Part shown: in pieces, positions 1-9,709 of the stretch
Layout: the number at the start of each line of letters is the position of its first letter
Numbering within the stretch: the stretch's first letter is position 1
From: PALSA-505 sp035308365
GTDB taxonomy: Bacteria > Actinomycetota > Actinomycetes > Streptosporangiales > Streptosporangiaceae
Reading direction: 5' to 3'
DNA: 37,506 bases
NCBI GenBank assembly: GCA_035308365.1
Contig: DATGGU010000202.1
Span: 1-37,506 of the forward strand
Made by a program: the position numbers and the translations under genes
Notes under the pieces: model-generated
What the model was told of the DNA's origin: nothing
Database searches by the model: none
The model's input: only the letters and a program-made list of their open reading frames with translations

Positions 1-997
1 CGCCGTCGCCGAGGGTAAAGTCACCGCGAGGTGCGGCCACGTCCAGGACCGCTCCCGGCTGCACACGGTGGTTCAGGTAGCTGCTCGCGACGCCGTGCGG
101 CTCCTGCTTGACGCTGATCCGGTACGTGCCGCCTGCCGGCGCCGAGGACAGCGAGTAGCTGCGGACCGGGGGCGGCTGCCCGGCGCCGCTGACCCGCAGC
201 GTGAGGTACTGGCCGGCCCGGGGCGCCGGGAGGGCCGTGCCGTCGGCGGCGATGAGGTAGATCGAGGCCACCTGCTCGGTTTCCCTTACGACCCTTTCCA
301 CGCGCAGCTTCCGGAAGCCGGGCCAGGCCGGGCCGGGCTCGCTGGCTCCGTCTGCAGGCGCGGCCAGCAGGTCGCGGAACGAGCCCTGCCAGCCCGGGCT
401 GAGGGCCGGGATCGTCACGGCGGTGCGTAGCTTGTGCTGGTCGCGACCGGGGAGGTAGAGCAGGGCGTCGGTGTCGGCCACGCTCAGCGCGCCGGGGCCG
501 GTCCTGGTCTTGACGATCTGGTCACCGGCCTGGATCCGGCCTTCGGCGATCACCCGCATGTAGAAGCCGGGGCGGTGGTGGCTGACCAGCAGTGCGGGCA
601 GCTCCGGCTCGCCAAGACGCAGGCCGACCCGGTAGCAGGTCACCCGGGGCTGGGTGACCTCGAACTCCGCCTCGCCGATGCGGTACCGGTCGCCGATGCA
701 GACCTCATCGTCGGCCAGGCCGTCCACCGTAAGGTTTTCCCCGAACGCCCCGTAGCCGAGATCGTCGCGCCCGAAAAACTCCTGCCAGTGCTGGTGGGAC
801 TGGATCTGGTAGACCAGCACGGCCCGTTGCTCACCGCCATGCCCGTTGGTGTCGCCCTGGCCGTCGCCGTCGATGTTGAGCCGCCGGGCCATCACCGGGC
901 CGTCGGCCGGCTGTTTCCAGATGCCGGTATGGACGGTCCTGCCCTGCCAGGCCACGTTGCGCGGCAACCCTACGTTCACCGACAGCAGGACCGGCAT
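1..997 (-). CDS. MOSC domain / ferredoxin-reductase-type fusion oxidoreductase, 3' end cut by window
   Basis: Reading the minus strand from ATG at 997 gives 332 codons, open to the window edge. The ATG follows AGGAAG about 7 bases upstream. Residues about 1-165 form a MOSC (molybdenum cofactor sulfurase C-terminal, YiiM-like) domain: NGHGGEQRAVLVY, GAFGENLTVDGL and the conserved cysteine in VTQPRVTCYRVG. From about residue 230 a ferredoxin-NADP reductase FAD domain begins, with the flavin-binding RSYSLSSAP motif and a GDFTLGDG stretch at the cut. In this family an NAD-binding and a 2Fe-2S domain usually follow, but they lie outside the window. The MOSC domain probably handles a sulfur or Mo-cofactor-linked substrate and the reductase part supplies electrons; the substrate is unknown. 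The gene is divergent from the DprE1-like gene. Confidence 0.85.
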   Translation of the reverse strand, partial: MPVLLSVNVGLPRNVAWQGRTVHTGIWKQPADGPVMARRLNIDGDGQGDTNGHGGEQRAVLVYQIQSHQHWQEFFGRDDLGYGAFGENLTVDGLADDEVCIGDRYRIGEAEFEVTQPRVTCYRVGLRLGEPELPALLVSHHRPGFYMRVIAEGRIQAGDQIVKTRTGPGALSVADTDALLYLPGRDQHKLRTAVTIPALSPGWQGSFRDLLAAPADGASEPGPAWPGFRKLRVERVVRETEQVASIYLIAADGTALPAPRAGQYLTLRVSGAGQPPPVRSYSLSSAPAGGTYRISVKQEPHGVASSYLNHRVQPGAVLDVAAPRGDFTLGDG

Positions 998-1195
998 CGG
1001 GAGCTTCCTAACCCTTACAAGGAATTTTGACGGTTCACAGTGGGACTAGGTGCGAAGCTATAACCTCCCAGGCCGTCGTGCGCGGCGGGCGACCGCCTGC
1101 GCCCACTCCAGCGCGGTCACCGCACCCACGGCAGAAGACCGGGACCTGGCGGGGTGCGGTCCTGCGGCGGTTCGGCCCGGTAGGGTGATGGTTTC
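998..1195. promoter_or_regulatory. Divergent intergenic region between MOSC fusion and dprE1-like gene
   Basis: This 198-base spacer must hold the promoters of both outward genes. On the plus strand TAGGGT at 1181-1186 lies nine bases before the ATG at 1196. That would give a leader of only a few bases for the oxidase gene. TTGACG at 1027-1032 resembles a -35 box, but no well-spaced -10 follows it. No convincing operator repeat was found. Confidence 0.3.
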
Positions 1196-2554
1196 ATGCC
1201 GAACCGTACCGTGCGGCTGACCGGCTGGGGCCGGGTCGCGCCGTCAGTAGCCGAGCTGGCCGAACCCGGCAGCGTGCCCGACCTGACCAGGCTGCTGCAG
1301 ACCGCGGGCCACTCCCGCAACGTGATCGCCCGCGGGCTGGGCCGCAGCTACAACAACGCCGCGCAGTGCGCGGGCGGTGTGGTGGTCTCGACCGCCCGGA
1401 TGAACCGGATCATCGAGCTGGACCCTTCCACCGGCCTGGCCACCTGCGAGCCCGGCGTCAGCCTCGAGCAGCTGATGGTGGCGGGCCTGCCGGGCGGGTG
1501 GTTCGTGCCGGTGTCTCCCGGCACCCGGCAGGTCACCGTCGGTGGTGCCATCGCCGCCGACGTCCACGGCAAGAACCATCACGTGGCCGGCAGCTTCGCC
1601 CGGCACGTGCCATCGTTCGACCTGCTGCTGCCCAGCGGCGAACTTCGCACGGTAACCCCGCAGGGCGACCCGTCGCTGTTCTGGGCGACGGCCGGTGGCA
1701 TGGGCCTGACCGGAATCATCGTCCGGGCCACGGTGCGGCTGAAGCGGGTGGCCACCTCGCGGATCCGGGTCGAGACCGTCCGGACCACCGACATCGATCA
1801 GACCATGGCCGTGCTGGCCGAGCACGACCGCAGCTACGGGTACACGGTCGCCTGGTCAGACAGCCTGGCCCGCGGCGCCAGCCTGGGCCGGTCGGTGGTG
1901 ACCAGCGGCGACTTCGCCGAGATGGCCGACCTGCCACCGGCCGCCCGGTCCGGCCCGTTCGCGTTCCAGCCCAGGGCCCGGGTGGGTGTGCCCGTCACGT
2001 TCCCGCCCGGGCTGATGAACCGTTACACGGTGGCACTGGCCAACGAGGCCCTGTACCGCAGAGCGCCGCGGCACCGCAGCGGGGAACTGCAGACCATCGG
2101 CCAGTTCTTCCACCCGCTGGATGCGGTCAGGGACTGGAACCGCGTCTACGGCCCCGGCGGCTTCCGGCAGTACCAGTACGTTCTGCCGTTCGGCCAGGAG
2201 GCCGCGGTACGCCGCTCGTACGAACTGGTCAGCAGCGCCCGCGCCCCCTCGTTCGTGACCGTGCTCAAGCGGTTCGGCGAGGGTGACCCGGGGCTGCTCT
2301 CCTTCCCCTTGGCGGGCTGGACGCTCGCGCTCGACTTTCCCGCCCGCACTCCCGGCCTGGCCGGGCTGCTCGACCGGCTGGACCAGCTCGTGGCCGAGGC
2401 CGGCGGCCGCGTCTACCTGGCCAAAGACTCGCGGGTGCCGGCCGCCATGCTCGCCCGGATGTACCCGCGGCTGGAGGAATTCAGGAAGCTGCGGGCCGAA
2501 CTGGACCCCGGCCACATCCTGGCCTCAGACCTGTCCCGCCGCCTCGATCTGTAG
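1196..2554 (+). CDS. dprE1: DprE1-type FAD-dependent decaprenylphosphoryl-ribose oxidase-like protein
   Basis: The 452-residue protein matches the mycobacterial DprE1 family in length and along its whole span. An N-terminal FAD domain (GRSYNNAAQCAGG at about 49-61; PVSPGTRQVTVGGAIAADVHGKNHHVAGSF at about 105-134) is followed by FWATAGGMGLTG and the substrate domain (GQFFHPLD, WNRVYG, QYQYVLP). The catalytic-lysine motif YLAKDSR puts the lysine at about 410. DprE1 oxidises decaprenyl-phospho-ribose at C2 on the way to decaprenyl-phospho-arabinose, the arabinan donor. The reductase partner DprE2, often adjacent in mycobacteria, is not here, so the substrate may differ. At the position of mycobacterial Cys387, in GWTLALDF, this protein has Ala (about residue 378). 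The gene converges on the zinc dehydrogenase with only 15 bases between the stops. Confidence 0.85.
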   Translation: MPNRTVRLTGWGRVAPSVAELAEPGSVPDLTRLLQTAGHSRNVIARGLGRSYNNAAQCAGGVVVSTARMNRIIELDPSTGLATCEPGVSLEQLMVAGLPGGWFVPVSPGTRQVTVGGAIAADVHGKNHHVAGSFARHVPSFDLLLPSGELRTVTPQGDPSLFWATAGGMGLTGIIVRATVRLKRVATSRIRVETVRTTDIDQTMAVLAEHDRSYGYTVAWSDSLARGASLGRSVVTSGDFAEMADLPPAARSGPFAFQPRARVGVPVTFPPGLMNRYTVALANEALYRRAPRHRSGELQTIGQFFHPLDAVRDWNRVYGPGGFRQYQYVLPFGQEAAVRRSYELVSSARAPSFVTVLKRFGEGDPGLLSFPLAGWTLALDFPARTPGLAGLLDRLDQLVAEAGGRVYLAKDSRVPAAMLARMYPRLEEFRKLRAELDPGHILASDLSRRLDL

Positions 2555-2569
2555 CCAGCGGCAGCCTCG

Positions 2570-3580
2570 TCAGCACCGGGGATCGATATGGATCTTCGGC
2601 CCGGCCCCGGCCCCGGCCGGGCGCTGCCCGGCCAGAACGCTGCCGGCCTGGTCAAGCCCGGTGGTCGCCGCCACCAGCGGCCGCGGATCCAGCTCGCCCG
2701 CCGCATAGGCGGCGATGGCCGCACCCAGCCCCGGTGACGCGGACAGGATCCCCACCGCCGTCACATCCTTCAGCGCCAGGGTCCGGGTGTCGATGGTGCT
2801 CGGCTGTCCGGCCAGCCCGATGTAGACAACGCGCCCGGCCGGTTCCACCAGCTCCAGTGCCCGCGCCGGAAGGCCCGCGGCATTGGATGCGTCCACGACC
2901 GCGTCATACGGCAGATCTGGCAGCTCGTCCTCCCGCCACGCATCGAACCCAAGGCCACGCGCGAACTCCAGCGATTCCCCGGTGACGCCGAGCAGGTGCA
3001 CCTCGGCCCCGGCCGCTCGCGCGAACATCGCCACGAGCAGCCCGATGGTCCCGGGCCCCAGCACGAGCAGCCGGTCCCCGGGACCGGCCCCGGCGGCATG
3101 GGCCGCCCGCCAGGCGTTGCCGCCGGGCTCGGCCAGCGCGCCCAGGGTCGCATCGACGCTGTCCGGCAGGGCGTGCAGCGAGCTGGCCGGGACCGCGAGC
3201 TGCTGGGCCAGCGCTCCGTGGCGGCCGCCCCGGATGCCGACCTCCTGCCGGTGCTCGCACACGTGCTGATGACCGCGCCGGCAACGCCGGCACGTGCCGT
3301 CGCCGAGCATGGTGTCCCCGGTGACCCGCCGCCCGGCCCAGGACCCGTCTACGCCTGCGCCGAGCGCGGACACCCGGCCCGCCCACTCGTGCCCCAGCCG
3401 GATCGGGTACCTGGCGCGGCCCTGCTGCAGGTAGGCCATCTCGCCGGTGAAGAACTCGACGTCGGTGCCGCACACACCGACCCGCTCCACGTCGACGACC
3501 ACCTCACCGGCCGCCGCTACCGGAGCCGGGACCTCCTGGACCGAACCCTGCTCAGGCCCGGTCAGCACATATGCCCGCAC
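2570..3580 (-). CDS. Zinc-dependent medium-chain alcohol/sugar dehydrogenase
   Basis: Translation from GTG at 3580 gives 336 residues beginning VRAYVLTGPEQG, the normal start of an MDR enzyme. The frame is open to 3679, but that extension runs past the divergent gene's start and has no family features. Catalytic zinc ligands are visible: Cys37 in GVCGTD and His64-Glu65 in LGHEW. The structural-zinc lobe reads DGTCRRCRRGHQHVC, so the usual first cysteine is Asp, a change also known in archaeal-type glucose dehydrogenases. The nucleotide-binding motif GPGTIGLL follows. It probably oxidises a sugar or polyol with NAD(P). It is divergent from a sugar-acid dehydratase, which suggests an oxidative sugar pathway (sugar, lactone, acid, 2-keto-3-deoxy acid). 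Substrate is not predictable. Confidence 0.85.
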   Translation of the reverse strand: MRAYVLTGPEQGSVQEVPAPVAAAGEVVVDVERVGVCGTDVEFFTGEMAYLQQGRARYPIRLGHEWAGRVSALGAGVDGSWAGRRVTGDTMLGDGTCRRCRRGHQHVCEHRQEVGIRGGRHGALAQQLAVPASSLHALPDSVDATLGALAEPGGNAWRAAHAAGAGPGDRLLVLGPGTIGLLVAMFARAAGAEVHLLGVTGESLEFARGLGFDAWREDELPDLPYDAVVDASNAAGLPARALELVEPAGRVVYIGLAGQPSTIDTRTLALKDVTAVGILSASPGLGAAIAAYAAGELDPRPLVAATTGLDQAGSVLAGQRPAGAGAGPKIHIDPRC

Positions 3581-3632
3581 AGTGGCATGCCTATCAGGTG
3601 CGACAGTGGAGGCAGACACCAAGGAGGTCCCA

Positions 3633-5348
3633 GTGGCGGAGCAGCGCAGCGCCCAGTGGTACGGCGGCACCGATCGCAATGCTTACATCCACCGTGCCTG
3701 GATGCGCCGTGGGCTGCCCGCCTACGCCTTCGACGGGCGGCCGCACATCGCGATCGCGAACACCGCCTCCGACCTCACCCCGTGCAACGCGCACTTCACC
3801 GAGGTCGCCGAGAGTGTCAAGCAGGGCGTCTACGAGGCCGGCGGCATCCCGCTGAACCTGCCGGTGGTCTCCCTGGGGGAGACGCTGGTCCGGCCGACCG
3901 CGATGCTCTGGCGCAACATGGCCGCGATGGCCGCCGAGGAGATGCTGCGCGCCAACCCGGTGGATGGCGCCGTGCTGCTCGGCGGCTGCGACAAGACGAT
4001 TCCCGCGCTGCTGATGGCGGCGGCGTCGGTGGACCTGCCGGCCATCGTGGTGCCCGGCGGCCCGATGCTCACCGGCACCTTCCGCGGCCAGCCGCTGGGC
4101 TGCGGCACCGACGTGTGGCGGCTGTCCGAGGAAGTGCGCGCGGGAACGCTGGCGCCGGCCCAGTTCACCCGGTCCGAATCGTCGATGATCCGCAGCCGCG
4201 GCCACTGCAACACCATGGGCACCGCCTCGACCATGGGCCTGCTCGCCGAGGCGCTCGGCATGGTGCTGCCGGGCCTGGCCGGGACGCCTGCCCCGGACAG
4301 CCGCCTGCTCGAAGGCGCCCACGCCAGCGGGCGGCTGGCCGTGGAGATGACCGCGCAGCAGCGCACGCCGTCCCGGCTGCTCTCCCGCGGGTCGTTCCTC
4401 AACGCCATCGTCACCCTGGCCGCGATCGGCGGGTCCACCAACGCCGTCATCCACCTGCTGGCCATCGCCGGGCGGCTGGGGATCGAGCTGAGCCAGGACG
4501 ACTTCGACCGCACCGGCTCGAACGTGCCGCTGCTTGCCGACATTCAGCCCGCCGGGCGGTACCTGATGGAGGACTTCTTCCGGGCGGGTGGGCTGCACGC
4601 GGTGCTCGGCCAGGTGCGCGACCTGCTCGACCCGGCCGCGCTCACCGTGACCGGCCGGCCGCTGGCCGAGCATCTCACCGAGACCAGCATCTGGGACCAC
4701 GAGGTCATCCGGCCCCGCGAGCAGCCGCTGCGGCCCAGCGCCGGCATCGCGGTCCTGTACGGCAACCTCGCCCCGGACGGCGCGATCATCAAGCCAGCCG
4801 CCGCCTCGCCGGCCCTCCTGACGCACCGGGGCCGCGCGGTGGTGTTCGACTCGGTGGAGGACATGCGGGCCCGGATCGATGACCCGGATCTCGACGTCGA
4901 CGCCGATTCGGTGCTGATCCTGCGCGGCTGCGGCCCCAGGGGATATCCGGGCATGCCCGAGGTGGCGAACCTTCCGCTCCCGGCCAGACTGCTCCGTAAT
5001 GGAGTTCGGGATATGGTCCGAATCTGCGACGGCCGGATGAGCGGCACAGCTTACGGCACGGTCGTCCTGCATGTCAGCCCGGAAGCCGCCGCGGGCGGGC
5101 CGCTCGCCCTGGTCCGCTCGGGGGACACAGTTCTGCTGGACGTTCCAGGCCGGCGTCTCGACCTGGACGTGCCCGCCGCCGAGCTCGCCCGGCGCACCCC
5201 GGACGAACGCACCGTGGCCGGCTACGCCAGGCCCACCCGGGGCTGGGAACAGCTTTACGTGCGCACGGTTCAGCAGGCGAACACCGGCGCCGACCTCGAC
5301 TTCCTCGTCGGTTCCAGCGGCCCGGAGGTCACCCGCGAGTCACACTGA
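3633..5348 (+). CDS. IlvD/Edd family sugar-acid dehydratase
   Basis: The start is GTG at 3633, preceded by AAGGAGG at 3621-3627; the frame is open upstream but lacks homology there. The 571-residue product has the three Fe-S cysteines of the family: Cys51 (DLTPCNAHF), Cys119 (GGCDKTIP, with the Lys121 equivalent of the carbamylated lysine) and Cys192 (GHCNTMGTAS). C-terminal motifs RGCGPRGYPGMPE and CDGRMSGTAYG are also present. Length and motifs fit the arabinonate/xylonate dehydratase branch better than housekeeping dihydroxy-acid dehydratase. That branch makes 2-keto-3-deoxy acids with a [2Fe-2S] cluster. The divergent zinc dehydrogenase supports a sugar-oxidation role. The exact substrate is inference. 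A tandem repeat lies directly downstream. Confidence 0.88.
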   Translation: MAEQRSAQWYGGTDRNAYIHRAWMRRGLPAYAFDGRPHIAIANTASDLTPCNAHFTEVAESVKQGVYEAGGIPLNLPVVSLGETLVRPTAMLWRNMAAMAAEEMLRANPVDGAVLLGGCDKTIPALLMAAASVDLPAIVVPGGPMLTGTFRGQPLGCGTDVWRLSEEVRAGTLAPAQFTRSESSMIRSRGHCNTMGTASTMGLLAEALGMVLPGLAGTPAPDSRLLEGAHASGRLAVEMTAQQRTPSRLLSRGSFLNAIVTLAAIGGSTNAVIHLLAIAGRLGIELSQDDFDRTGSNVPLLADIQPAGRYLMEDFFRAGGLHAVLGQVRDLLDPAALTVTGRPLAEHLTETSIWDHEVIRPREQPLRPSAGIAVLYGNLAPDGAIIKPAAASPALLTHRGRAVVFDSVEDMRARIDDPDLDVDADSVLILRGCGPRGYPGMPEVANLPLPARLLRNGVRDMVRICDGRMSGTAYGTVVLHVSPEAAAGGPLALVRSGDTVLLDVPGRRLDLDVPAAELARRTPDERTVAGYARPTRGWEQLYVRTVQQANTGADLDFLVGSSGPEVTRESH

Positions 5349-5385
5349 CCCGGCAGACGGGGACCGAGGAGGGAGAGGCGTGGTG

Positions 5386-5547
5386 GTCGATCCGGGTTTT
5401 GACCGCCACCTGAGGGTGTCGATCCGGGGTTTGACCGCCACCTTGAGGGTGTCGAGTGGTGGTCGATCCGGGGTTTGACCGCCATCTGAGGGTGTCGATC
5501 CGGGGTTTGACCGCCACCTGAGGGTGTCGATCCGGGTTTCGACCGCC
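5386..5547. repeat. Tandem repeat, about 32-bp unit, five copies (last partial)
   Basis: The unit runs GTCGATCCGGGGTTTGACCG then CCACCTGAGGGT. Copies lie at 5386-5417 (32), 5418-5450 (33, one extra T), 5462-5493 (32), 5494-5525 (32) and 5526-5547 (22, partial). An 11-base insert at 5451-5461 separates copies two and three. Copies differ by one to three bases. A 32-base unit is not a multiple of three, and all three minus frames read through it differently, so it is not coding. There are no unique spacers, so it is not a CRISPR array. It fills the gap between the 3' ends of two convergent genes. The sequence does not reveal a function. Confidence 0.9.
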
Positions 5548-5599
5548 TTGGTAGGGAATGCGTTCACAGGGAATGCCTGCCGTGCTGGCTGATCATGGA

Positions 5600-6448
5600 T
5601 TAGCGGTCGGGGTGTTCGAGGAGCGCCCATTCGGCTGCCGCGCCGGCGGTCCAGCTTGCGTGCAGCTCGGTGAACAGCGCGGCGGCCCGCTCGCCGCTCC
5701 ATACCAGCGGCAGCAGTTCCCTGGGCAGCGCCGGGTCGATGGCCGGGAAACGCCGCCAGGCGTGTACCAGCTCCACCAGCCGGGCCAGTGGCTCACCGTC
5801 GGCGCCGTCGCCGAACTGGGCAAGGAATTCCTGGTATCTGGCCTCCACCGAGCCGAGGTCCCAGGCCTGGCGGACCATGCTGGCCAGGTCGGCCCCGCCC
5901 ACGTGCTCGGCCACGAAGATCCGCGCGTCGCCGACCCCGGCCTCGGCCAGCAGCCGGTCCGCCTCCGCGGCCCGCTCGGCATGAGGGCTGATCCACAGGC
6001 CGGGCGCCGGGCTGCCGAAACCGGCCCAGCCGAGCCGGGTGCGCAGCACGTGCCGGGTGGCCCGGTCGCTCTCCGGCACCCGGGCGAGCACGAGCACGAC
6101 CCGCCCGTCCCAGGACGAGGCGACCCCGCGGAAGCCGTAGATGCGCCGGGTGCCGTCGGTGAGCAACTGCCCGGCGGCCGGGGTCAGCCGCCAGCAGGTG
6201 CGCCGGCCCCGGCGCTCGGCGGTCAGCCAGCCGTCGCCCGCGGTGCGCATCAGCGCCTGCCTGGCGGCCTTTTCCTCCACGCCGAGCCGGCCCAGCACGT
6301 TGATCACCGTGGACGTCCATACGGTGCCCCCGCCCGGCAGCACGAACTCGCCCAGCACGGTGAACAGCAGCCCGCGCGCACTGGCCGCCCCGGCCGCGTG
6401 CCGCCGGGACATGGTCGCCGCGGCGGCCTCTTCGCTACTCCCGGTCAT
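5600..6448 (-). CDS. PaaX-family transcriptional repressor, likely controls boxCB
   Basis: The 282-residue protein has the PaaX layout. After a 25-residue tail, an N-terminal winged helix (about 26-97, including EEKAARQALMRTAGDGWL and RRGRRTCWRLT) is followed by the central PaaX domain (YGFRGVASSWDGRVVLVL; LRTRLGWAGFGSPAPGLWISPH). The C-terminal part contains YQEFLAQFG and FPAIDPALPRELLP. PaaX binds phenylacetyl-CoA in the classical system. Here the gene is divergent from benzoyl-CoA genes, so benzoyl-CoA or a related thioester is the likely inducer, which is inference. No Shine-Dalgarno precedes the ATG. TACATT at 6455-6460 (minus strand) ends six bases before it, predicting a leaderless transcript. 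The palindrome at 6484-6502 lies in the -35 area. Confidence 0.88.
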   Translation of the reverse strand: MTGSSEEAAAATMSRRHAAGAASARGLLFTVLGEFVLPGGGTVWTSTVINVLGRLGVEEKAARQALMRTAGDGWLTAERRGRRTCWRLTPAAGQLLTDGTRRIYGFRGVASSWDGRVVLVLARVPESDRATRHVLRTRLGWAGFGSPAPGLWISPHAERAAEADRLLAEAGVGDARIFVAEHVGGADLASMVRQAWDLGSVEARYQEFLAQFGDGADGEPLARLVELVHAWRRFPAIDPALPRELLPLVWSGERAAALFTELHASWTAGAAAEWALLEHPDR

Positions 6449-6483
6449 GAGGTGAATGTACTACAAACTCTTGACGAAACACA

Positions 6484-6502
6484 CTATGTTCGTAGAACAT
6501 AG
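6484..6502. promoter_or_regulatory. Perfect palindromic operator between paaX-like gene and boxC
   Basis: CTATGTTC-GTA-GAACATAG forms 8-base arms around three bases with no mismatch. It covers the likely -10 region of boxC (TTGACG at 6471-6476, then TAGAAC at 6493-6498). It also lies at the -35 side of the divergent repressor gene. One repressor bound here could silence both directions, so the PaaX-like protein is the natural candidate. The pairing of protein and site is inference. Confidence 0.75.
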
Positions 6503-6531
6503 GAGGTGACGCCCAGTGGAGGGATGACGCC

Positions 6532-8235
6532 ATGACCAGCCTGGCCACCCACGACCCGCACCCCTCGGCGGATCCAGTACCGCGCGTCGAGTTCCGCACC
6601 ACTCCAGGGCAGTACCGGCACTGGCGCCTGGACTGCGACGGGCCGGTCGCCACGCTGACCATGGATGTCGACGAGCGCGGTGGCCTGGTCCCCGGCTACG
6701 AGCTGAAGCTCAACTCCTACGACCTCGGCGTGGACATCGAGCTGTATGACGCGGTGCAGCGGCTGCGCTTCGAGCATCCCGAGGTGCGCACCGTGGTGAT
6801 CACCAGCGTCAAGGACAAGATCTTCTGTGCCGGGGCGAACATCCGGATGCTGGCCGGATCGGCGCACGCCTGGAAGGTGAACTTCTGCAAATTCACCAAC
6901 GAGACCCGCAACGGCATGGAGGACGCGACCGCGAACTCCGGGCAGACCTACCTGGCCGCGCTGAACGGCACCGCCTCCGGCGGCGGTTACGAACTGGCGC
7001 TCGCCTGCGACCACATCATGCTCATCGACGACCGGTCCTCGGCCGTCGCGCTGCCGGAACTGCCGCTGCTCGGCGTGCTGCCCGGCACCGGCGGGCTCAC
7101 CCGGGTGGTGGACAAGCGGTTCGTCCGGCGCGACCGGGCCGACTACTTCGCCACCAGGCCCGAGGGCTTGGGCGGCCGCAAGGCAGTCGAGTGGCGCCTG
7201 GTCGACGAGGTCGTGCCCCGGCAGAAGTGGCACCAGACGGTGGCCGAGCGGGCCGCCGAGCTGGCCGCCCGGTCGAACCGAACGGGGGAGCGCGGCATCG
7301 AGCTGACCCCGCTGGCCAAGCGCCGCGACGGCGACGTGATCGGCTACCGCCACGTCAAGGCCGACCTGGACCGGGCCGCCCGCACCGTCGCGATCACCGT
7401 CAACGGCCCGGAGACGGACGCCCCCACCAGCGCCGAAGCCGTGCACGAGCAGGGCGCGGACTTCTGGCCGCTCGCCGTCACCCGCGAGCTCGACGACCTG
7501 ATCCTCGACCTGCGCACGAACGAGCTGGAACTGGGCACCTGGATCTTCCGCACCGAGGGCGACGCGGCCCGGGTGCTCGGCTACGACGAACTGCTGCTCG
7601 CCAACCCCGGCGACTGGCTGGTCAACGAGATCGTGCACTACCTCAAGCGCACGCTGAAGCGGCTGGACGTGACCAGCCGCAGCCTGATCGCGCTGATCGA
7701 GCCGGGGAACTGCTTCGCCGGATCGCTGCTGGAACTGGCGCTCGCCGCCGACCGCAGCTTCCAGCTCTCGGGCATGTTCGAGGAGGTGGACCCGGAGGCC
7801 GGCCCGGCCGCGATCACCGTCGGGCCGATGAACCTGGGCCCACTGCCCATGGGCAACGGCCTGACCCGGCTTCAGGCCCGCTTCCTCGGCGACGACGCCG
7901 GACTGGCGGCGGCCCAGGCCGCAGCCGGCCAACCGCTGGAGGCCGGGCGGGCCGAGGAACTGGGCCTGGTCACCTTCGCACCGGACGACCTCGACTGGGC
8001 CGAAGAGGTGCGCATCGCGGTCGAGGAACGGACCTCGTTCAGCCCCGACGCACTGACCGGCCTGGAGGCCAACTACCGCTTCGCCGGCCCGGAAACCCTG
8101 GAGACCAAGATCTTCGGGCGGCTCACCGCCTGGCAGAACTGGATCTTCAACCGCCCCAACGCCTCGGGCCCGGACGGCGCGCTGCGCAAGTTCGGGACCG
8201 GCCAGCGGGCCGACTTCGACCGAAAGCGAGTCTGA
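6532..8235 (+). CDS. boxC: 2,3-epoxybenzoyl-CoA dihydrolase (benzoyl-CoA ring-opening enzyme) BoxC
   Basis: The 567-residue product has the BoxC length and its double crotonase architecture. The first enoyl-CoA hydratase-like half holds SVKDKIFCAGANIRML, LNGTASGGGYELALACDH and PLLGVLPGTGGLTRV. The second half holds LIEPGNCFAGSLLELALAADR and MNLGPLPMGNGLTRL. BoxC opens 2,3-epoxybenzoyl-CoA hydrolytically to 3,4-dehydroadipyl-CoA semialdehyde plus formate. ATG at 6532 has GGAGGG at 6518-6523. It is the first gene of an operon with boxB, which begins one base after this stop, so translation is probably coupled. Expression is probably repressed through the upstream palindrome. Long open frames on the opposite strand are compositional shadows. 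Confidence 0.95.
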   Translation: MTSLATHDPHPSADPVPRVEFRTTPGQYRHWRLDCDGPVATLTMDVDERGGLVPGYELKLNSYDLGVDIELYDAVQRLRFEHPEVRTVVITSVKDKIFCAGANIRMLAGSAHAWKVNFCKFTNETRNGMEDATANSGQTYLAALNGTASGGGYELALACDHIMLIDDRSSAVALPELPLLGVLPGTGGLTRVVDKRFVRRDRADYFATRPEGLGGRKAVEWRLVDEVVPRQKWHQTVAERAAELAARSNRTGERGIELTPLAKRRDGDVIGYRHVKADLDRAARTVAITVNGPETDAPTSAEAVHEQGADFWPLAVTRELDDLILDLRTNELELGTWIFRTEGDAARVLGYDELLLANPGDWLVNEIVHYLKRTLKRLDVTSRSLIALIEPGNCFAGSLLELALAADRSFQLSGMFEEVDPEAGPAAITVGPMNLGPLPMGNGLTRLQARFLGDDAGLAAAQAAAGQPLEAGRAEELGLVTFAPDDLDWAEEVRIAVEERTSFSPDALTGLEANYRFAGPETLETKIFGRLTAWQNWIFNRPNASGPDGALRKFGTGQRADFDRKRV

Positions 8236-8236
8236 C

Positions 8237-9655
<1,419 letters not shown>

Positions 9656-9709
9656 GGCCCGCGAAACTCATAGCCTGCGGGACGAGTTTTTCGCCACGCG
9701 CGCACGTTC

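Noticed and set aside
1..997. Possible BoxA reductase for boxB
   Set aside because: The N-terminal half is a MOSC domain and no ferredoxin cluster motif of BoxA is seen; nothing links it to the box operon.
2996..4882. 628-codon plus-strand frame across the dehydrogenase and dehydratase genes
   Set aside because: Arg/Pro/Ala-rich shadow spanning two divergent real genes.
5386..5547. CRISPR array
   Set aside because: Repeats are directly adjacent with no unique spacers and no cas genes nearby.
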